53,205 nt of DNA from Ignavibacteriota bacterium (GTDB lineage Bacteria > Bacteroidota > Ignavibacteria > UBA10030 > BY39), in assembly GCA_003327435.1 (NCBI GenBank), contig QOQV01000015.1, forward strand, positions 1-53,205, read 5' to 3'. Below the pieces are notes generated by a model. The model had not been told where the DNA came from. It worked only from the letters and a program-made list of their open reading frames with translations, and ran no database searches. The translations under genes and the position numbers were made by a program. Within the stretch, counting starts at the first letter, position 1. Each line of letters begins with the position of its first letter. Positions 1 through 8,743 of this stretch are shown here, in pieces.

Positions 1-29
1 TACGTTAAAATAATTAAAAGGAAAAAACT

Positions 30-779
30 ATGTCAGGACACTCAAAATGGGCAACCATTAAACGAAAAAAAGCTGCAGCTGATGCAAAAAGAGGTAAAAT
101 CTTTACACAATTAATTAAAGAAATAACAGTCGCAGCTAAAATGGGTGGCGGAGATCCAGAAGGCAATCCGCGTTTACGACTTGCAATAGAAAAGGCAAAA
201 GCCAATAATATGCCTGCTGATAATATAAAAAGAGCTATTATGAAAGGTACTGGCGAGTTACCTGGTGTCAACTACGAAGAAGTTACATATGAAGCATATG
301 CACCTGGTGGTGTTGCACTTATAATTGAATCTGTTACTGATAATAAAAATAGAACTGTTTCAGAACTAAGGCATCTGCTTGAAAGAAATGGTGGCAAGTT
401 GGCTACCGCTGGTTCTGTAGCCTGGAGCTTCCATAAAAAAGGAGTTATTCAGATCCCAAAAGCAAATTATAATGAAGATGATTTACTTGCAATTATATTG
501 GAAGCTGGTGCAGAAGATATGAAATTGGAAGATGATATTTTCGAAATCAAAACTCCACCAGATGCATTCGAAAGTGTTAAAAAAGCTCTCGAAGCAAATA
601 ATATTAAAATTGAATCTGCTGAATTACAGCTTGTTCCAGAAAATCTTGTAAAAGTTGAAGGTAAAGAAGCTGAACAAGTACTTAAATTAATTGAAGCCCT
701 GGAAGAACACGATGATGTCCAGAATGTTTATCCTAACTTTGATATTGATGAAAAAATAATGGCTAACTTTCAGGGGTGA
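30..779 (+). CDS. yebC: YebC/PmpR family regulatory protein
   Basis: A 249-residue protein that opens with MSGHSKWATIKRKK, the hallmark of the YebC/TACO1 family, and has the usual family length (about 240-250). Family members are cytoplasmic three-domain proteins described as DNA-binding regulators (PmpR) and, more recently, as factors that help ribosomes through difficult peptide stretches; which role applies here cannot be read from sequence. A purine-rich AAAAGGAAAAAA stretch precedes the ATG. Its stop overlaps the GTG start of ruvC (GTGA), and yebC-ruvC-ruvA is a widely conserved order, so the three are probably co-transcribed. The true promoter lies off the left edge of the window or in the first 29 bases. 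Confidence 0.95.
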   Translation: MSGHSKWATIKRKKAAADAKRGKIFTQLIKEITVAAKMGGGDPEGNPRLRLAIEKAKANNMPADNIKRAIMKGTGELPGVNYEEVTYEAYAPGGVALIIESVTDNKNRTVSELRHLLERNGGKLATAGSVAWSFHKKGVIQIPKANYNEDDLLAIILEAGAEDMKLEDDIFEIKTPPDAFESVKKALEANNIKIESAELQLVPENLVKVEGKEAEQVLKLIEALEEHDDVQNVYPNFDIDEKIMANFQG

Positions 780-1381
780 AATTGAAAAATCAGGACATAA
801 TTTTGATGGGTGTTGATCCAGGTACTCTTGTTACAGGTTACGGTATTATACAATTTAAAAAAGGGAAAATTAAAATCTTAAAAAGTGATGCAATAGTTTG
901 TAAAAGCAGTTCTAAACTTTCGGATCGACTTGGATTGATTTTTAAAACCCTTGATCAGGTGATAAGAAAGTATCATCCGGAAGAAATTGCGATTGAAACT
1001 GCATATTATGGTAAGAACGCTCAATCTGCATTGAAACTTGGACACGCACGCGGTGCTGTCATGCTTGCCGGATTTATAAATTCAATTCCAATGAGTGAGT
1101 ACTCTCCAAGAGAAGTAAAAAAGGCAGTGACAGGTAATGGTGCCGCTTCTAAATTTCAGGTAATGAAAATGGTCAAATCGATTCTTTCATTAAAAAATAT
1201 ACCTAAATACTATGATACTACTGATGCACTCGCAGTCGTATTATGTCACACATACAGGAATTTTTTGTTTAGTGATGTTTTATTGAATAGAGTGTCGGAT
1301 TCTAAGAGAATTATTCATAAATCCCCTCGCTACAAGGATTGGAAGGATTTTGTTAAACAAAATACAAATGTAAAAATCTAA
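776..1381 (+). CDS. ruvC: Crossover junction endodeoxyribonuclease RuvC
   Basis: A 201-residue Holliday-junction resolvase that cuts four-way junctions in the RuvABC pathway. The RNase H-fold acidic residues are visible: D14 in GVDPGT, E74 in IAIETAYYG, and the late YDTTDALAVVLCH segment. The QSALKLGHARGAV helix is also typical. The start is taken as the GTG that overlaps the yebC stop by four bases; an in-frame ATG at 806 would leave only GVDPGT after it and is also possible. The C-terminus is longer than in the compact E. coli enzyme, ending in a basic tail. ruvA follows with a one-base overlap; no ruvB is present here. Confidence 0.95.
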   Translation: MKLKNQDIILMGVDPGTLVTGYGIIQFKKGKIKILKSDAIVCKSSSKLSDRLGLIFKTLDQVIRKYHPEEIAIETAYYGKNAQSALKLGHARGAVMLAGFINSIPMSEYSPREVKKAVTGNGAASKFQVMKMVKSILSLKNIPKYYDTTDALAVVLCHTYRNFLFSDVLLNRVSDSKRIIHKSPRYKDWKDFVKQNTNVKI

Positions 1382-1980
1382 TGATTTCATATTTAATTGG
1401 TAAACTTGTTTATAAATCACCAACTGAAATAATTCTTGATGTTAATGGTGTCGGGTATAGTTTAAACATCTCACTAACAACATCAGAAAAATTTTCTACA
1501 AGTAACGGTCAGATAAAAGTTTATACTTATCTTCATGTTAGAGAAGATAACCTTCAATTATATGGTTTTGCTGATGAGGTTGAAAGAGATTTGTTTCGCC
1601 TCTTAATATCAGTTACAGGTATTGGTCCTAAAATTGCTCAGGGTATGCTTTCAGGAATGACACCTGTTGAACTTAAAAATGCTATTCAGAAAGCCGACAT
1701 TCCAGCACTTACATCTTTACAGGGTATTGGGAGGAAAACAGCTGAAAGAATAGTCCTTGAGCTTAAAGATAAATTAGGTAAAAATGATATAGATATTTCA
1801 ACAATAATCTCCTCTCCTGGATCAAAACTTCAGATTGATGCAATTAATGCTCTGGTTTCACTTGGCTATAATCGCATGAGCGCTGAAAATGCTGTTAAAT
1901 CAGTATTGAGAGAAACTAGTTCAGAACAGATCAATCTTGAAGAATTAGTAAGATTATCTTTACGTCATACAAGCAAGTAA
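1381..1980 (+). CDS. ruvA: Holliday junction branch migration protein RuvA
   Basis: A 199-residue protein of standard RuvA length. It has the N-terminal OB fold (roughly 1-63, with LYGFADEVERDLFRLL at its end), two helix-hairpin-helix motifs (VTGIGPKIAQGML and LQGIGRKTAERIVLEL), and a C-terminal RuvB-binding domain from about residue 150 (DAINALVSLGYNRMSAENAV). RuvA tetramers bind junctions and load the RuvB motor. It begins at the final base of the ruvC stop codon, so translational coupling is likely. Confidence 0.96.
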   Translation: MISYLIGKLVYKSPTEIILDVNGVGYSLNISLTTSEKFSTSNGQIKVYTYLHVREDNLQLYGFADEVERDLFRLLISVTGIGPKIAQGMLSGMTPVELKNAIQKADIPALTSLQGIGRKTAERIVLELKDKLGKNDIDISTIISSPGSKLQIDAINALVSLGYNRMSAENAVKSVLRETSSEQINLEELVRLSLRHTSK

Positions 1981-2005
1981 AATCATATTTATGAAAATGG
2001 GTAAG

Positions 2006-2032
2006 TTGACAGGGAGTGATGGGAGATAAATT
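2006..2032 (+). promoter_or_regulatory. Possible promoter for the M23/bactofilin/atp genes
   Basis: A perfect TTGACA at 2006-2011 lies in the 87-bp gap after ruvA, with AT-rich TAAATT at 2027-2032 as the best nearby -10 (15-nt spacing, short of ideal). The -35 match is exact but the -10 is weak, so this is only a candidate. Confidence 0.25.
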
Positions 2033-2067
2033 TTAAGAAAGTAAATCTGAAATTATTTTGTATATAG

Positions 2068-3006
2068 ATGCAAATTTCAGTATATTTCTCTCAGAAAAGC
2101 AAATTTTTTTCAAATTTAATGTTAAATAACAGGCAACCGCGAAAAAGAGAAAATAAAAAATTTACTCTGATTATAGTCCCGGGTGATGATACTGATCATC
2201 CAAAGAGTTATGTCTTAGGAAAATTTGGATTGATAACTATTTCGATATCAATATTTTTGTTGATGTTGTTGATAGCATTTTTTATTTTAGTTTACACTCC
2301 AGTTGGACAATTATTTCCGATTACCAATATTGAACTGGAAAACAAATACAACAAGCAAATTGTACAGGTTCAGGAAAAATTGAATAAGCTGATCAACGAA
2401 ATTGTTATTCTTAGGCAATATAATGTACAGCTTCGTAAAGCTTTGGGAGAAAGAGTGGATGGGTTAGATACATCTACGACAAGTATTCCCAATAAGTCAT
2501 TAATTGCAAGTGATTTGCGTAAACAAAATAATTCCAACATCGAAATTGAAGCATTTGAATCAAAGAATGAAAATTTTGCCGGAAACAAAACAAAAATATT
2601 ACAATCTAATTTTTCGGTTTTAGAAATCGAATTACCTTTAACAAAGCCTACATTAGGCTTGATAACAAGAGATTTTGCCCCTGAAGATGGACATCTTGGA
2701 ATTGATATATCAGGCAAGATAGGTACATTAATTTATACACCAGCGCCTGGAACAGTCATCTTTTCAAATTGGACATATAATTATGGTTATACATTGATAA
2801 TAGCACATGGATCAGGTTATAGAACTGTATATAAACATACTCAACAATTACTAAAGTTCGAAGGTGAGTTTGTTAGAAGGGGTGATCCAATAGCTATAAT
2901 GGGTAATACAGGTACTGAAAGTTCTGGACCTCATCTACACTTTGAAATCTGGAAGGATGGTAACCCGTTGAACCCTAAAAATTATTTACTGAATATTAAC
3001 AATTAA
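2068..3006 (+). CDS. M23 family metallopeptidase, membrane-anchored
   Basis: A 312-residue peptidoglycan endopeptidase of the LytM/M23 type. A cytoplasmic basic N-terminus is followed by one membrane helix (about 53-75, FGLITISISIFLLMLLIAFF), a short coiled-coil (about 90-125) and a C-terminal M23 domain. The zinc ligands are visible: H209 and D213 in GHLGIDIS, and H289/H291 in GPHLHFEIW. No good ribosome-binding site precedes the ATG at 2068; an in-frame ATG at 2119 is an alternative. It sits directly upstream of a bactofilin gene, a pairing known from curved and stalked bacteria where bactofilin scaffolds localise an M23 enzyme. The domain appears intact, so it is likely catalytic. Confidence 0.9.
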   Translation: MQISVYFSQKSKFFSNLMLNNRQPRKRENKKFTLIIVPGDDTDHPKSYVLGKFGLITISISIFLLMLLIAFFILVYTPVGQLFPITNIELENKYNKQIVQVQEKLNKLINEIVILRQYNVQLRKALGERVDGLDTSTTSIPNKSLIASDLRKQNNSNIEIEAFESKNENFAGNKTKILQSNFSVLEIELPLTKPTLGLITRDFAPEDGHLGIDISGKIGTLIYTPAPGTVIFSNWTYNYGYTLIIAHGSGYRTVYKHTQQLLKFEGEFVRRGDPIAIMGNTGTESSGPHLHFEIWKDGNPLNPKNYLLNINN

Positions 3007-3019
3007 AGGAGATAAACTT

Positions 3020-3397
3020 TTGGCACAAAAAAGTGAAATATCAAACGAATTAAATTTAATAGGACCTGGGACAATTATAGAAGGTAAATTGAGAAGTCGT
3101 GGAAATATAAGAATAGACGGAAAAGTTGTTGGTGAACTTTATGCAAGTGAAACTATTTCGGTTGGTTTATCTGGTGAAATAGAAGGTTCGGTTTCTGCAA
3201 AAAATGTTTCAGTTGGTGGAAAAGTCCGAGGCAGTATTAATGCACAAGAAAAATTGATATTCGAAAACAAAGCAGTTGTACAGGGTGATATAAAAGCTGC
3301 TAAACTTGTAATTGATGAAGGAGCAATTTTTGATGGGAATTGCTCTATGACGAATGCAAAACCTACTGTTCAGCAGTCTGAACAGAAACAGAATTGA
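3020..3397 (+). CDS. Bactofilin family cytoskeletal protein
   Basis: A 125-residue polymer-forming bactofilin (DUF583 type). The regular short repeats (GTIIEGKLRSRGNIRIDGKV, VSAKNVSVGGKVRGSINA, AVVQGDIKAAKLVIDEGA) build the right-handed beta-helix core, flanked by short disordered tails. The start is a TTG at 3020, chosen because AAAGGAG lies eight bases upstream (3005-3011) and the protein then begins as bactofilins usually do. Bactofilins assemble into non-polar filaments at the inner membrane and recruit wall enzymes; the M23 peptidase 13 bp upstream is the obvious partner. Confidence 0.92.
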   Translation: MAQKSEISNELNLIGPGTIIEGKLRSRGNIRIDGKVVGELYASETISVGLSGEIEGSVSAKNVSVGGKVRGSINAQEKLIFENKAVVQGDIKAAKLVIDEGAIFDGNCSMTNAKPTVQQSEQKQN

Positions 3398-3407
3398 AAC
3401 ACTTTGA

Positions 3408-3674
3408 ATGAAAATCAGCGATTTGAATTCACTTGCGAAAGCTTATCGCGAAGCAATGCCATATCTTGCTATAGGTGTTCAAATGGCAGCAATGGTTGTG
3501 CTGATGTTCCTTTTTGGAAAATGGGTAGATGAAAAATTAGGAACATATCCCTGGTTGATGTTATTATGTATTCTATTCGGTATCTCAGCTGGATTTTATC
3601 ATTTTTTCAGACAAACTTCTGCGCTAACAAGAAAGTCTAACGAAAAAGAAAAACAATCAGATGAAAATAGATAG
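3408..3674 (+). CDS. AtpZ/AtpI-like small membrane protein
   Basis: An 88-residue protein with two predicted membrane helices (about 18-40 and 48-68) and the family pattern GKWVDEKLGTYPW between them. Such proteins head ATP synthase operons and are linked to c-ring assembly or Mg2+/Ca2+ handling in the AtpZ/AtpI family. It starts 10 bp after bactofilin and overlaps the next gene by 14 bp, so it is part of the same transcription unit. Function is inferred from family and position. Confidence 0.8.
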   Translation: MKISDLNSLAKAYREAMPYLAIGVQMAAMVVLMFLFGKWVDEKLGTYPWLMLLCILFGISAGFYHFFRQTSALTRKSNEKEKQSDENR

Positions 3675-4047
3675 ATGGTTCCTTAAAAATTTGTTAGTTA
3701 TATCATTGATATGCCTGTTGTTGATTGCAATTCTACTTATTTATTACAAGAACGAATCACTTACAAAAGCAATACTGGCAGGTTTTTTTCTTGCGGTATT
3801 TAATGTGACTATAGGATACCTATCAATCGAATATGCTCATAATAAATCAATAACTAAGTTTATGAAGGTATTGATTGGAGGAATGAGTATCAGATTGTTA
3901 ATATTAATTATATGTCTGTTAATATTTATAAGTATTTTTAATTTTCACATTGTGGCATTTATTTCATCACTTTTTGTTTTTTACATAATTTTTCTTATTT
4001 TTGAAATTGTTTATATCGAAAAACGCTTAAAATCAAAGATATCATAA
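3661..4047 (+). CDS. ATP synthase I-like membrane protein
   Basis: A 128-residue, almost wholly hydrophobic protein with about four predicted membrane helices and a basic C-terminal tail (YIEKRLKSKIS). No sequence motif proves its family, but its place between the AtpZ-like gene and atpB and its topology match the ATP synthase I / AtpR group that assists Fo assembly. It overlaps its upstream neighbour and ends one base before atpB starts. Confidence 0.65.
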   Translation: MKIDRWFLKNLLVISLICLLLIAILLIYYKNESLTKAILAGFFLAVFNVTIGYLSIEYAHNKSITKFMKVLIGGMSIRLLILIICLLIFISIFNFHIVAFISSLFVFYIIFLIFEIVYIEKRLKSKIS

Positions 4048-4048
4048 T

Positions 4049-4927
4049 TTGAATAGTTCTGTTTTAAATAATATCGACCAACATAGCAATACCTTAATAG
4101 ATTCGTCTGCAATACACGCTCAACATTCTGAAAATGTTTTTGTTGAATTATTGCATCATATTAAAGATTCCAAGACCATTGAAGTACCTTTTGCGCACTT
4201 TGAATTCCCACCAATTCCACCAATAAATATATTTGGTATTCAGATTGACTTGACTATAACACGACATGTTTTCTTTTTGTGGATATCAGCATTTATTGTT
4301 GCTATAGTTACAATTGTTGCGGCAAGGAAAAATTTAAAATCTAAAGTACCTAAAGGAATTGGTAATTTAGTAGAGGTTTTTGTAGAATATATTCGTGATG
4401 AAATTGTAATTCCAAATATGGGAAAAGATGGCATCAAGTATATGCCTTATCTCTTGACAACATTCTTTTTTATACTTGTTATGAACTTGATTGGCCTTGT
4501 CCCTTACGGAGCTACATCTACAAGTAATGTGAGTGTTACCGGTGGTTTAGCATTGATTGCGTTTATTATGATACAGGTTGCTGCTATAAAAAAACAGGGT
4601 TTCAAACACTACCTGGCTCATCTAACTGGTGGTGTTCACTGGGCTCTATGGCCTATAATGATTCCAATTGAAATTTTAGGTTTATTTACTAAACCATTTG
4701 CACTGTGTATCCGTCTTTTTGCAAATATGACAGGTGGTCATATAGTTATAGTTTCTTTAATTGGTCTGATATTTATCTTTAAAACAGTTTGGATTGCTCC
4801 GATCCCCATTGCTTTCGCCGTTGGAATTAATATTCTGGAACTTTTTGTAGCATTTCTGCAGGCATATATTTTTACTATGCTAACTTCGCTGTTTATGGGA
4901 CTTGGAATGCAATCGAGTGAACATTGA
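4049..4927 (+). CDS. atpB: F-type ATP synthase subunit a
   Basis: A 292-residue membrane subunit forming the proton half-channels of Fo. The essential arginine is in the LCIRLFANMTGGHIV segment (helix facing the c-ring), and the last helix keeps the Q in FVAFLQAYIFTMLTSLF. The protein is long for the family because of an extended hydrophilic N-terminus (about 75 residues, histidine-rich) before the first helix; similar extensions occur in Bacteroidota. The start is a TTG one base past the upstream stop. Confidence 0.94.
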   Translation: MNSSVLNNIDQHSNTLIDSSAIHAQHSENVFVELLHHIKDSKTIEVPFAHFEFPPIPPINIFGIQIDLTITRHVFFLWISAFIVAIVTIVAARKNLKSKVPKGIGNLVEVFVEYIRDEIVIPNMGKDGIKYMPYLLTTFFFILVMNLIGLVPYGATSTSNVSVTGGLALIAFIMIQVAAIKKQGFKHYLAHLTGGVHWALWPIMIPIEILGLFTKPFALCIRLFANMTGGHIVIVSLIGLIFIFKTVWIAPIPIAFAVGINILELFVAFLQAYIFTMLTSLFMGLGMQSSEH

Positions 4928-4983
4928 AGAATTAAAATAAATTGAATAAATAAAATCTAATAACAAATTGGAGATATAAAACA

Positions 4984-5211
4984 ATGGAAGCAAACGCATT
5001 GGGTTATTTAGCAGCTGGTATTGGTGCTGCATTAACGGTAATTGGTGCAGGACTTGGAATTGGTAAACTTGCAGCAGCCGCAATGGAAGCAAGTGGCCGT
5101 CAACCAGAAGTGGCTGGACAGGTCAGAACTTCAATGCTGATTGCCGCAGCGCTTATCGAAGGTGCTACATTCTTTGCCCTCGCAATCTGCATTATATTAG
5201 CAACCAAATAA
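4984..5211 (+). CDS. atpE: F-type ATP synthase subunit c
   Basis: A 75-residue hairpin of two membrane helices joined by the polar loop ASGRQPE. The ion-binding carboxylate is E59 in ALIEGATFFALA. The residues after it (G60, A61) and the lack of a glutamine in helix one (GAGLGIGKLAAAA) do not match the Na+-binding signature (Q..ES/T), so proton coupling is expected. GGAG precedes the ATG. The ring partners with subunits a and b encoded on either side. Confidence 0.95.
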   Translation: MEANALGYLAAGIGAALTVIGAGLGIGKLAAAAMEASGRQPEVAGQVRTSMLIAAALIEGATFFALAICIILATK

Positions 5212-5225
5212 ATTGGAATTCGAAA

Positions 5226-5711
5226 ATGTTAGAAATTAATCCCGGATTAGTAATCTGGACAATTATAACTTTTCTCGTCCTGCTGGTTCTGCTTAAAAAA
5301 TTTGCCTGGAAACCGCTACTGGATGCACTTGAAAAAAGAGAAGAACGCATACGTAGCTCAATTGAAAGAGCTGAAAAATCTGCTCAGGAGGCTGAACAGT
5401 TGGTGCTTGAAAACCGAAAAAAGATTGAACAGGCAGAAATTAAATCAGCCCAAATTCTTAGAGAAGCCCGTGAACTTGGTGAAAAAATTAAATCTGAAAT
5501 TATTGATAGAGCTCATCATCAAGCACGGCATATGCTGGATCAGGCAAAAGCGGAGATTGAAAGAGAAAAGGAGGCAGCTTTGCTCCGACTTAGAAGCGAG
5601 GTTGCAGACTTAGCAATATTAGCAGCCAAAAAAGTTGTAGGGGATTCATTGAATGAAGACTTACATAGAAAGTTAATCGATTCGTATCTAAAGGATCTTC
5701 CAAAAAACTAA
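5226..5711 (+). CDS. atpF: F-type ATP synthase subunit b
   Basis: A 161-residue peripheral-stalk subunit with one N-terminal membrane helix (LVIWTIITFLVLLVLLKKFAW pattern) followed by a long charged coiled-coil (KREERIRSSIERAEKSAQEAE onward) and a C-terminal region (DLAILAAKKVVGDSL) that contacts delta. Length and layout are normal. Six bases separate it from atpH. Confidence 0.95.
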   Translation: MLEINPGLVIWTIITFLVLLVLLKKFAWKPLLDALEKREERIRSSIERAEKSAQEAEQLVLENRKKIEQAEIKSAQILREARELGEKIKSEIIDRAHHQARHMLDQAKAEIEREKEAALLRLRSEVADLAILAAKKVVGDSLNEDLHRKLIDSYLKDLPKN

Positions 5712-5717
5712 ATTGAT

Positions 5718-6281
5718 ATGAAGGAATCTAAAGCTGGACATAGGTATGCATCGGCGTTAATTCAAATTGCTGAAGAACTTAATAAACTTGATGTGATTGC
5801 TAATGATCTTCGAAATATTCAGGTAGCAATTGAAAAATCCAGAGATTTTAGTTTATTCCTTAAAAGCCCGATCATAAATACAGAAAAAAAGAAAAAGGCA
5901 ATCGCTGCAATTTTCCAGAATAAAGTTGATGATCTAACTTTTAAATTCTTGTTGTTGCTTGTAACAAAGAATAGGGAATCTCTGATTCCATCAATTATAG
6001 AAAGTTTCTGGAAACTGCTCGACGAAAAAAATGGGATAGTTAATGCTGAACTTACAACTGTTATTCCACCTACAGAAGAACAGATTGAGAGAATAAAAAA
6101 ACAGCTTGAAGCAATTACTAAGAGAAAGATTAGATTACTTAACCATATGGATTCTTCATTAATTGGTGGTTTTGTTATAAAAATTGAAGATACGATTTTT
6201 GATGCAAGTGTTTTGAATCAATTTAATATCTTAAAAAAGAAATTTCTTGCAGCATCTGCATCTACAAAAAGTAAAATTTAA
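5718..6281 (+). CDS. atpH: F-type ATP synthase subunit delta
   Basis: A 187-residue OSCP/delta subunit linking the b stalk to the top of F1. Family features are the HRYASALIQIAEE start, the helical N-terminal domain, and the C-terminal LIGGFVIKIEDTIFDASVLNQF motif. Ordinary length and position between atpF and atpA. Confidence 0.94.
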   Translation: MKESKAGHRYASALIQIAEELNKLDVIANDLRNIQVAIEKSRDFSLFLKSPIINTEKKKKAIAAIFQNKVDDLTFKFLLLLVTKNRESLIPSIIESFWKLLDEKNGIVNAELTTVIPPTEEQIERIKKQLEAITKRKIRLLNHMDSSLIGGFVIKIEDTIFDASVLNQFNILKKKFLAASASTKSKI

Positions 6282-6302
6282 TAGAAAAAGGAATTTGAAT
6301 AT

Positions 6303-7850
6303 ATGGTAGAAATCAAACCTGATGAAGTTTCTGCAATACTTCGTAAACAACTTTCTGAATTCGAAAAAGAAATTGATACTTACGAAGTTGGTACAGTCCT
6401 GCAAGTTGGTGATGGTATCGCCAGGATATATGGACTTCAGAAAGTGATGGCGAGCGAACTTGTTGAATTTCCTCATGGTGTTTTTGGAATGGTCCTAAAC
6501 CTTGAGGAAGATAATGTTGGAGCAATACTTTTCGGAGAAAGTCAGTATATAAAAGAAGGTGATATAGTAAAACGCACTGGTCGTGTTGCATCCATTCCGG
6601 TTGGCGAAGAAATGCTTGGTCGTGTTATTAATCCACTTGGCCAACCAATTGATGGACGAGGACCTATCAAGATTGAAAAATATCTACCGATAGAAAGAAA
6701 AGCTCTCGGAGTTATCCAGCGCCAACCGGTAAAGGAACCTTTGCAGACAGGTATCAAAGCTGTAGATGGCATGATTCCAATAGGAAGAGGTCAGCGTGAA
6801 TTGATAATCGGTGATCGGCAAACAGGTAAAACAGCAATTGCTGTGGATACAATTATAAATCAAAAGTTTACACATACAGAAAGAGCTCGTGAACTCGGAA
6901 TCAAACCTGTGTATTGCATTTATGTTGCAATTGGACAAAAGGGGTCTACTGTAGCTCAGGTGGTTGCAAAACTTGAAGAGACAGGTGCAATGGATTACAC
7001 TACTGTAATAGTAGCCAACGCAAATGAACCTTCACCTATGCAGTTTATAGCACCTTATTCAGGTGCAACTCTTGGTGAGTATTTTAGAGATAGTGGAAGG
7101 CATGCACTGGTTATATATGATGATCTTTCAAAACATGCACAAGCATACCGTCAGGTAGCACTACTTCTGCGTCGACCGCCAGGTAGAGAAGCATATCCAG
7201 GCGATGTTTTCTATCTTCACTCCCGTCTTCTTGAAAGAGCGTCAAAATTGAGTGAAGAGTTAGGTGGGGGAAGTTTAACTGCTCTTCCTATTATTGAAAC
7301 TCAGGCAGGGGATGTTTCGGCTTATATACCCACAAATGTTATTTCAATAACTGATGGTCAGATTTATCTTGAATCTGGACTTTTTAATTCCGGTGTAAGA
7401 CCTGCAATCAATGTTGGAATATCAGTATCCAGAGTTGGTGGGAATGCTCAGATTAAAGCTATGAAAAAAGTCGCTGGTAGATTACGACTTGACCTTGCAC
7501 AATATCGTGAACTTGAAGCGTTTGCAAAATTTGGATCTGATCTGGATAAAAGTACTCAAGCATTACTTAGAAGAGGTTCAAGATTGGTTGAACTTCTTAA
7601 ACAGAATCAGTATGATCCAATGCCTGTTGAAGATCAGGTAGTAGTGATATTTGCAGGAACCAATGGTTATCTCGATGAACTGCCAGTTGAGCACGTAAAA
7701 AGATTTGAAAAAGAATTTCTCGAAATGTTACATCTTAAACATAAAAATATTTTAGATGAAATTTCAGAAAAGAAAGATCTTACAGAAGATTTAACTTATA
7801 AATTGCATTCGATATTAAAAGAGTTCATTGCAGCTTTTAAGGTTGAATAA
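6303..7850 (+). CDS. atpA: F-type ATP synthase subunit alpha
   Basis: A 515-residue F1 subunit with the non-catalytic nucleotide site: P-loop GDRQTGKT at 170-177, [17 protein letters not shown], and [24 protein letters not shown]. The arginine-finger region [16 protein letters not shown] is present. Full length with no disruption. The catalytic beta subunit is not encoded in this window, so alpha must assemble with a product made from another locus. Confidence 0.98.
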   Translation: MVEIKPDEVSAILRKQLSEFEKEIDTYEVGTVLQVGDGIARIYGLQKVMASELVEFPHGVFGMVLNLEEDNVGAILFGESQYIKEGDIVKRTGRVASIPVGEEMLGRVINPLGQPIDGRGPIKIEKYLPIERKALGVIQRQPVKEPLQTGIKAVDGMIPIGRGQRELIIGDRQTGKTAIAVDTIINQKFTHTERARELGIKPVYCIYVAIGQKGSTVAQVVAKLEETGAMDYTTVIVANANEPSPMQFIAPYSGATLGEYFRDSGRHALVIYDDLSKHAQAYRQVALLLRRPPGREAYPGDVFYLHSRLLERASKLSEELGGGSLTALPIIETQAGDVSAYIPTNVISITDGQIYLESGLFNSGVRPAINVGISVSRVGGNAQIKAMKKVAGRLRLDLAQYRELEAFAKFGSDLDKSTQALLRRGSRLVELLKQNQYDPMPVEDQVVVIFAGTNGYLDELPVEHVKRFEKEFLEMLHLKHKNILDEISEKKDLTEDLTYKLHSILKEFIAAFKVE

Positions 7851-7852
7851 AA

Positions 7853-8740
7853 ATGGCAACTCTGCGTGAAATAAGAAGAAGAATATCAGGTGTAAAGGGT
7901 ACTCAAAAGATTACTAAAGCCATGAAGATGGTAGCAGCTGCAAAACTACGAAAAGCTCAGGATGCTATCATTTCAGCTAGGCCTTATGCACGAAAGATTA
8001 AAGAATTAATTCAAAACCTTGCTGTAAGTCAAAAAGATTCAGAAAACCAATATTTCAATCCAGCTCGCGAAATAAAAAATATTGCAATAGTTGTTGTAAC
8101 CTCGGATCGTGGATTATGTGGAGCTTTTAATTCAAATATACTTCGCACAACACTTGGTTATATTAAAAATTATGAAGACCAGTTATCACCTAAAAACATT
8201 CATCTGATTACAATAGGCAAAAAAGGTTACGACTTTCTACTTAAGCATAAGTATAAGATTGACTATAAACATATAAATATTTTTCAGATGTTAAATTTTG
8301 ATATTGCAAAGAAAATAATGGTTGAATTAACCAATGACTATCTTTCAGGGAAGTACGATAAGGTTGAGGTGATTTACAACGAATTTAAGTCGGTTGTACA
8401 GCAACGGATTGTGATAGAACAATTGCTGCCAGTACCACCATCAGAATTTGTTGATGTACAGGTGGGGAAAAATCATGTAGAGCCAAATTACATTTTTGAA
8501 CCTTCATTAGTAACTATTTTTAAAGATTTGATTCCCAAGCATTTAAATTTTCAGATGTGGAGAATATTACTTGAATCAAGTGCTGCTGAACAGGGGGCAA
8601 GAATGACAGCTATGGATAATGCGACGACAAATGCTAACGAATTGATTAGGGATTTACAATTAATCTATAATAAAGCCCGTCAGGCGTCCATTACTAAGGA
8701 ACTGCTCGAGATAGTGGGTGGTGCCGAAGCACTGAAATAA
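7853..8740 (+). CDS. atpG: F-type ATP synthase subunit gamma
   Basis: A 295-residue central-shaft subunit. The N-terminal coil (RRRISGVKGTQKITKAMKMV), the TSDRGLCGAFN motif and the C-terminal coil with EQGARMTAMDNATTNANELI are diagnostic. It starts two bases after atpA. It ends the cluster: the next gene is convergent three bases away, so atpD and atpC lie elsewhere, as is common in the Bacteroidota/Chlorobi lineage. Confidence 0.97.
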   Translation: MATLREIRRRISGVKGTQKITKAMKMVAAAKLRKAQDAIISARPYARKIKELIQNLAVSQKDSENQYFNPAREIKNIAIVVVTSDRGLCGAFNSNILRTTLGYIKNYEDQLSPKNIHLITIGKKGYDFLLKHKYKIDYKHINIFQMLNFDIAKKIMVELTNDYLSGKYDKVEVIYNEFKSVVQQRIVIEQLLPVPPSEFVDVQVGKNHVEPNYIFEPSLVTIFKDLIPKHLNFQMWRILLESSAAEQGARMTAMDNATTNANELIRDLQLIYNKARQASITKELLEIVGGAEALK

Positions 8741-8743
8741 CTT

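Noticed and set aside
4984-5211. Sodium-coupled c-ring
   Set aside because: The residues around E59 and in helix one do not match the known Na+-binding signature.
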